A stretch of DNA of 11,192 bases from UMGS973 sp964507795 (GTDB taxonomy: Bacteria > Bacillota > Clostridia > Peptostreptococcales > Anaerovoracaceae): NCBI GenBank assembly GCA_964507795.1, contig CAZDQV010000065.1, forward strand, positions 1 through 11,192. Direction: 5' to 3'. Position 1 is the first letter of the stretch, and each line of letters starts with the position of its first letter. The position numbers and the translations under genes were made by a program. Below are positions 7,262-11,192 of this stretch, piece after piece. The notes under the pieces were generated by a model. The model had not been told where the DNA came from. It ran no database searches and worked only from the letters and a program-made list of their open reading frames with translations.

Positions 7262-8665
7262 TTACCTCTTGTATATAACAAACTCTGGTAGTTCAAATTC
7301 TCCTTTGCATACCCTGCCGCCAAGGCGTTTGATAGTATACCGATTAGCTCTGTTACCTGCATATATACTTATATAGACAATCCTGATAACATCTCTTTTT
7401 GAATCCACATCTATTTCACTTACATTGATTTCATCTCTGTCCCCAAGGAGATTAACAACATATTCATCAATGTTTTTTCTTGAGAATTTCCTTCTGTTGC
7501 GTGCTTTGAGTGCTTCTTTGTACAATGCTCTGCTTTCTTCTGACATAATCATGTCTGCTCCAAGGTCATCAACCTGACCTGTCTTTTTTAATACAGGCAT
7601 TGTTTTGAGTGACTCAGGAGATATATAGTTTTGCGGATACATGGAAAACAGCTTTTTGATTTCCAAAGTTGTCGTCTCAGAAAACTCTGCAGCATCAGAT
7701 GAATTAAGCTCCTGCGCAAGGCTGTTTAATATCCTTGACACCTTGCCTTCTGTATTGTTGCCTGCAGAAAGCAGGAATCTTGCCCTCATCACTGCATTGC
7801 GCTGGTATCTTGTATGCTTGCGGTCTATTTCCTCTATGATATCATCAAGGCTGTAAAAAGCTGATTTGATGTCGAGTATCACATTTACAAGTGCATCATA
7901 AGCCTCTTCTCTGTCATCAACCTGCTCAATTTCCATATATCCTTTTGTACTTCTTTCCATTATTTCGCCATCCTCGAGTATCTCATCGAGTTTCCTTACT
8001 ATGGCAGTACGGAAATATGATATGTTTTCGCTGGTTTTCATTCGAAGATATGCTTTTGAGCCGATGTTCTGATGGTATTCAAAAAACAGATCCAAAACCT
8101 CTGATGCATCCATCTCATTTGTCTGTTTTTCCATATGTCTTTTGATGCTCGCACTGAGTTTTTTGAGTTCTGAAATGAGTCGGTCTGTGTTTTCTTTCAC
8201 GCCTTTGATTATCAGTTCATATGGCCTGCTGTAAAGTTCTCTGTTCTGAAGGCTTGCATGTATCTGTGAAATCAGTCCCTGATATTCTGTTTCTTCATTT
8301 TTGATCAGAGTATTCATACTCTCTATTACAGGCACGGCATATTCAAAGAGCACAATATTTATCTGATGATCTGTATCCTGCTCGTATTCTATCCAGCCGC
8401 AGGATTTAAGCATGGCAACCACACCATTTGCTTTATCTCTGGCATCTTTTACTGCAGGCTCCTCATCATTGAAAGTCATTTCAATATCATCAGTCTCAAA
8501 GTATGCCGTAAGTGCTCTTATCACCACTTCACGGTTTACTCCATAAGAGATTTCGGCCTTGAATGTATTAAACAGAAGCATTATACAGTCAGCATATTCT
8601 CTGCGATATTTACTTGTAAGGGGTTTGAAAAAATCCTCAGGCAGTATGTTAAAAAGATTGTTCAT
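7262..8665 (-). CDS. jetA: Wadjet kleisin-like subunit JetA (DUF5716 type)
   Basis: This 467-residue protein is the first of the four Wadjet genes. Its N-terminus (NLFNILPEDFFKPLTSKYRREYADCIMLLF) and overall helical make-up resemble DUF5716/JetA proteins of type II Wadjet, rather than the DUF3375 JetA of type I. In the complex JetA acts as the kleisin (MukF-like). It has an N-terminal winged-helix part, a central helical region (about residues 110-330 here, rich in E, K, L and R) and a C-terminal winged-helix end that closes the SMC ring. Residues 380-467 are a basic then beta-rich C-terminal segment ending in FELPEFVIYKR. The start at 8665 is supported by GAGGAG 4 nt upstream. The type assignment rests on recall of family sequences, while identity as JetA is secured by the gene order. 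Confidence 0.87.
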   Translation of the reverse strand: MNNLFNILPEDFFKPLTSKYRREYADCIMLLFNTFKAEISYGVNREVVIRALTAYFETDDIEMTFNDEEPAVKDARDKANGVVAMLKSCGWIEYEQDTDHQINIVLFEYAVPVIESMNTLIKNEETEYQGLISQIHASLQNRELYSRPYELIIKGVKENTDRLISELKKLSASIKRHMEKQTNEMDASEVLDLFFEYHQNIGSKAYLRMKTSENISYFRTAIVRKLDEILEDGEIMERSTKGYMEIEQVDDREEAYDALVNVILDIKSAFYSLDDIIEEIDRKHTRYQRNAVMRARFLLSAGNNTEGKVSRILNSLAQELNSSDAAEFSETTTLEIKKLFSMYPQNYISPESLKTMPVLKKTGQVDDLGADMIMSEESRALYKEALKARNRRKFSRKNIDEYVVNLLGDRDEINVSEIDVDSKRDVIRIVYISIYAGNRANRYTIKRLGGRVCKGEFELPEFVIYKR

Positions 8666-8678
8666 CGGTCTCCTCTAT

Positions 8679-10700
8679 TTACAGGTCCTCTTTTTGCATT
8701 ATACCATTGTTTATACAAAAGCTGTAGGATAAAGTTCTACGCCTGCTTCCAAAGATTGCATTGACAATATCTCCATCAATAGAAACTACTGTTCCCATCC
8801 CAAATGATTTATGTATAATCACGTCTCCAGGACGAACTTCCATATTCACAGATGTTTCATATAAAAGCTTGTCCTGCTGAGTTTTTCTGAGTATATTTTC
8901 CATTGTGTATACAAATGGCATATAGCAGTCGCTGTATTTAAAAATCATCAGTTTTTCCTTTGCCCTTGTAAGCCCAACATAAAAAATCCGTCTTTCCTCT
9001 TCAATATCTGCCTCTTCTGCAGGCAAAAGTCCATCTATCGCATCTGCAATTATGACATTGTCAAATTCAAGACCTTTTGCTGAATGAATAGTAGAAAGTA
9101 TAACATCTGCACCATAGGCAGGAGATTTATTCTCAAAGCTGCGTCTGAAATCCTCAAGCATCCCGGGGAAACTGTCCGCACTCTTGCTGTATGCAGCAAG
9201 GCATTTAAGTATATACATTTTCTCTATATCTATGCTTCTTCTGCTTGAAATAAAGGTCTCTATCGTTTCAAGAGCCTGTGGCGCAGACATGGTTCTAAGC
9301 TTCCTGATATGCATGGCAGTATTTCTGATATCACGGGCTTTGCTACCATCCTTCACAAGCAACTCAAGGCATTTCCATATTCCTTCCCTGCTTCTGCCGT
9401 TTTGATACATGCTCACTGCTACTTCTGCCATTCTCTTTGTAATGTAGCAACCTGTTTTGGAGTATGTATTCATAAAAAGCTCTGCATTTCCCATATCACT
9501 TGAGAGTTTAATCAGATCCGTTACATACCGCACCGTCTTGCTTGAAAAAAAAGTGGTCTCAGTATTTTTGCAATTGTATTGTATCCCCTCTTTTTCGAAT
9601 CTGTATATGAACGGCAGCATACTATCATTATTTCTATAGAGAATGGCTGTTTACCTGCCATTGTAAATATTTCTGATATGATTTACGACTCTCTCATACT
9701 GCTGCTGTCTTTCATTTATTTTATCAATTATTACAATGTTTGTTTCCGGTTTCGCATGCATCATTTTTTTCTCGCGCCTGCTATGGTTGAGTTTAATGAA
9801 CTGTGCGGCTGCATTTACAATATATCCGTCAGATCTGTAATCAGTTTCAAGGAACATCGCCCGGCTGTCTTTGTATGTTTTTTCGAACTCCATAAGTGCC
9901 TGCGGATATGCTGCACGAAATCCATATATACTTTGGTCTTCATCACCTACCATAAACAGGTTGTTACTGCCGTGTGAAAGCATCCGGATTATATGGTGCT
10001 GTATTTTGGATGTGTCTTGTGCCTCATCAACAAGCATGTACCTGTATTTGTCTGTAAAATATTCACGCACCTTGCTATGTTTTTTTAATATTCGAAGTGC
10101 ATAAACCATCTGATCATCGAAATCCATCAGGCGATTTTGGTTAAGTCTGCGGCTGTATTCCTCATATATACCATCTATCGGTATATCGTCTTCTGTTACT
10201 TTTATCGCTTTTAGCAGTTTTTTGTCAAGAAGCATGTTTTTAATGTATGTTATCCACTGCTGTATTTCTTTGATGTCGGCTTCATCAGGCCAGCTCCCGA
10301 TTTGTGATATATATATTTCTCTTATAGCAGGCAAGCTGTCCGTTATAAGGGCAAAGCTGCTTCCGCCTGTGATATACGTATAATATCTGATTATTTCATT
10401 ACAAAGAGAGTTTATGGTCTTGAATGTCACAGCATCACAAAACTCTTTACCAAAATATTTTTCAAATCTTGCCTTCATATCTTTTGTTGCCGCGTTTGTA
10501 TATGTCACAGTAAGTATATGCTCTGGACTGATACCTTTTACATATATCATATATCCGAGCCTTGCAACAAGTGTTGTGGTTTTGCCAGATCCGGGCACAG
10601 CAAGAAGCAGGCACGAGCCACTGCATTCAACTGCCTTTGCCTGCTGATTGTCAAGTTTAATATTAAATTTATCCAAGTACTCTTCAAAGGTCATATTCAA
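8679..10700 (-). pseudogene. UvrD/PcrA-like superfamily 1 helicase, split by an in-frame TAA
   Basis: Read through the stop, the frame gives about 673 residues with all main UvrD-family motifs. They are the Q motif LDNQQ (16-20), Walker A AVPGSGKTT (34-42), TYTNAA (66-71), Walker B LVDEAQD (223-229), motif III VGDEDQSIYGFR (251-262), LETDYRS (284-290), motif V HSAKGLEFD (539-547) and motif VI FYVGLTRAKE (573-582). A Tudor-like C-terminal element follows (RPGDVIIHKSFGMGTV, from 623). Codon 350 (9651-9653) is TAA, just before the conserved AILYRNN block. The frame does not shift; a single C-to-T change of CAA would explain it. The two pieces are 349 residues (10700-9651) and, from the next ATG, 313 residues (9620-8679). 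That ATG has no ribosome binding site. The start is a TTG at 10700, 6 nt after AAGGA; an ATG two codons later is possible. The stop lies 13 bp before jetA, so the gene appears to head the jet operon. Family members unwind DNA 3' to 5' in repair and plasmid replication; the N-terminal piece alone lacks motifs V and VI and should be inactive. Confidence 0.9.
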
Positions 10701-10706
10701 ACCATA

Positions 10707-10711
10707 TCCTT
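10707..10711 (-). promoter_or_regulatory. Ribosome binding site of the helicase gene
   Basis: AAGGA on the minus strand, 6 nt before the TTG at 10700 and 12 nt before the ATG at 10694. The spacing favours the TTG start. No convincing promoter for the cluster was found just upstream of it. Confidence 0.5.
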
Positions 10712-10733
10712 CAATGTATTTTAACAGAATAAT

Positions 10734-10749
10734 TCATCACATCATCACA
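10734..10749. repeat. Tandem 8-bp repeat upstream of the helicase gene
   Basis: TGTGATGA occurs twice without a gap on the minus strand, ending about 33 bp before the helicase start. It overlaps the stop codon of the fragment to its right. It could be a regulator binding site for the helicase-jet cluster or a chance low-complexity stretch. Confidence 0.35.
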
Positions 10750-10930
10750 AATATAACTTTACCTTTATTTTGCTAAAAACCTTGTCAGGATACTGTACTG
10801 CCCAGGCCAATCCCAAATGGACCTTTGTTTTTAAGCGTTCTGAAAAAATATGTCTGGAAGCCTCTTCACTCATTCGCTTAGCAAACTCGCCACTTTTGTA
10901 CCAAACCTCTGGTGCGGTAGTTATCGGCAC
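10745..10930 (-). pseudogene. Unrecognised gene fragment, 3' end only
   Basis: A 61-codon open frame whose only possible start here is a GTG at 10930 without a ribosome binding site. The frame stays open to about 10960 and stops at a TAA (10961-10963). Its composition is protein-like: TTAPEVWYKSGEFAKRMSEE, then LKTKVHLGLAWAVQYPDKVF and a basic end. The frame looks like the C-terminal tail of a larger protein. I do not recognise the family. Its front is probably lost where the mobile-element-like sequence on its right begins. It has the same orientation as the helicase and ends 44 bp before it. Confidence 0.4.
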
Positions 10931-10969
10931 GTTATTGATAATTTGAACGTTATTCCTTTTTTAAATGAA

Positions 10970-11042
10970 AAAGGGGTAGCGTTTTTCTCTTTTATAGTGT
11001 ATTCTTAATTTGCAGCAAATACAAAAAAGAGGCTATCCCTTT
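10970..11042 (+). other. Long imperfect hairpin, possible mobile element end
   Basis: AAAGGGGTAGC (10970-10980) pairs with GCTATCCCTTT (11032-11042) over 11 positions, including one G-U pair in RNA. Inside this, CTCTTTT can pair with AAAAGAG, and ATTTGC-A-GCAAAT (11008-11020) is a perfect palindrome around one base. Nested structures like this occur at ends of insertion sequences that recognise hairpins, and in leaders or terminators. It lies between a truncated gene and a new start codon, which fits an element boundary. The exact ends cannot be set from one side. Confidence 0.4.
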
Positions 11043-11162
11043 CACATGCATATTGTAACAGAATTAAACCAATTTAACAACACTTTAATATCTTTTGGAC
11101 TCCCTACTTAGCAATGATTTTTTCAATATCAGTTATCATTATTGTTAATTACAAGAGGATTT

Positions 11163-11192
11163 ATGAATTATCTTGAACTTTTCCGTGAGATG
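11163..11192 (+). CDS. Start of a plus-strand gene, possibly a tyrosine recombinase (partial)
   Basis: An ATG preceded by AGAGGA (11154-11159) opens a frame reading MNYLELFREM up to the window edge. A leucine-rich start of this kind resembles the N-terminal SAM-like arm of phage-type integrases found next to transposases in Clostridia, but ten residues are too few to assign a family. The 120 bp before it (11043-11162) hold no other gene that I can see. With the hairpin to its left it may be the first gene of a mobile element continuing outside the window. Confidence 0.4.
   Translation, partial: MNYLELFREM

Noticed and set aside
8679..9620. C-terminal helicase piece as an independent gene
   Set aside because: It starts in the middle of a conserved domain, its ATG has no ribosome binding site, and the ten codons before it continue the family match in the same frame.
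8679..10700. Alternative genetic code reading TAA as glutamine in the helicase
   Set aside because: jetA and jetD end at TAA at the expected family length, so TAA is a normal stop here.
10718..10723. TGTTAAAAT as an extended -10 promoter for the helicase-jet cluster
   Set aside because: It would start transcription at or inside the ribosome binding site at 10707-10711, and there is no -35 at a suitable distance.
10970..11042. attC-like integron recombination site
   Set aside because: The outer arms do not fit the conserved core-site pattern and there is no neighbouring cassette array.
1..11192. tRNA, rRNA, CRISPR array or toxin-antitoxin pair
   Set aside because: No cloverleaf-like arms, no regularly spaced repeats and no small gene pair with recognisable motifs were seen on either strand; the other open frames are shadows of the genes listed.

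Overview
The window is AT-rich, with strong GGAGG-type ribosome binding sites and closely packed genes. Together with the protein families present, this points to a low-GC Firmicute, most likely a gut-type Clostridia/Lachnospiraceae member. That placement is an inference from style and families; no rRNA or marker gene is present.

Layout from left to right. A hairpin (18-54) sits just past the end of a SulP-family anion transporter with a C-terminal STAS domain (74-1717, minus strand), which has its own TATAAT promoter. On the plus strand there follows a 5'-truncated remnant of a DUF4143 (AAA-ATPase family) gene, preceded by two near-identical 17-bp direct repeats. It runs tail-to-tail into the main feature, a minus-strand cluster read from about 10700 down to 2204: UvrD/PcrA-like helicase, jetA, jetB, jetC, jetD. 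At the right edge are an unrecognised gene fragment (10745-10930), a long imperfect hairpin (10970-11042), and the first ten codons of a plus-strand gene (11163 onward). I read the right edge as the end of a mobile element that truncated the neighbouring gene.

The four jet genes form a complete Wadjet anti-plasmid defence system, probably type II. JetA is the kleisin-like subunit, JetB the KITE-like DUF4194 subunit, JetC the MukB-like SMC ATPase and JetD the Toprim-fold nuclease. In characterised Wadjet systems JetABC extrudes DNA loops, senses small circular DNA and directs JetD to cut it. All four frames are open, and the visible Walker A, signature, Walker B and Toprim acidic residues are in place, so the system looks functional.

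The most unusual point is the helicase. It lies 13 bp upstream of jetA on the same strand, as if it were the first gene of the Wadjet operon. It is interrupted by one in-frame TAA codon (9651-9653) in an otherwise intact reading frame of about 673 codons. All other helicase motifs are preserved on both sides of the stop, so the lesion looks recent, or is a sequencing error. Whether a UvrD-like helicase is a recurrent partner of this Wadjet type is the main question raised by the window.
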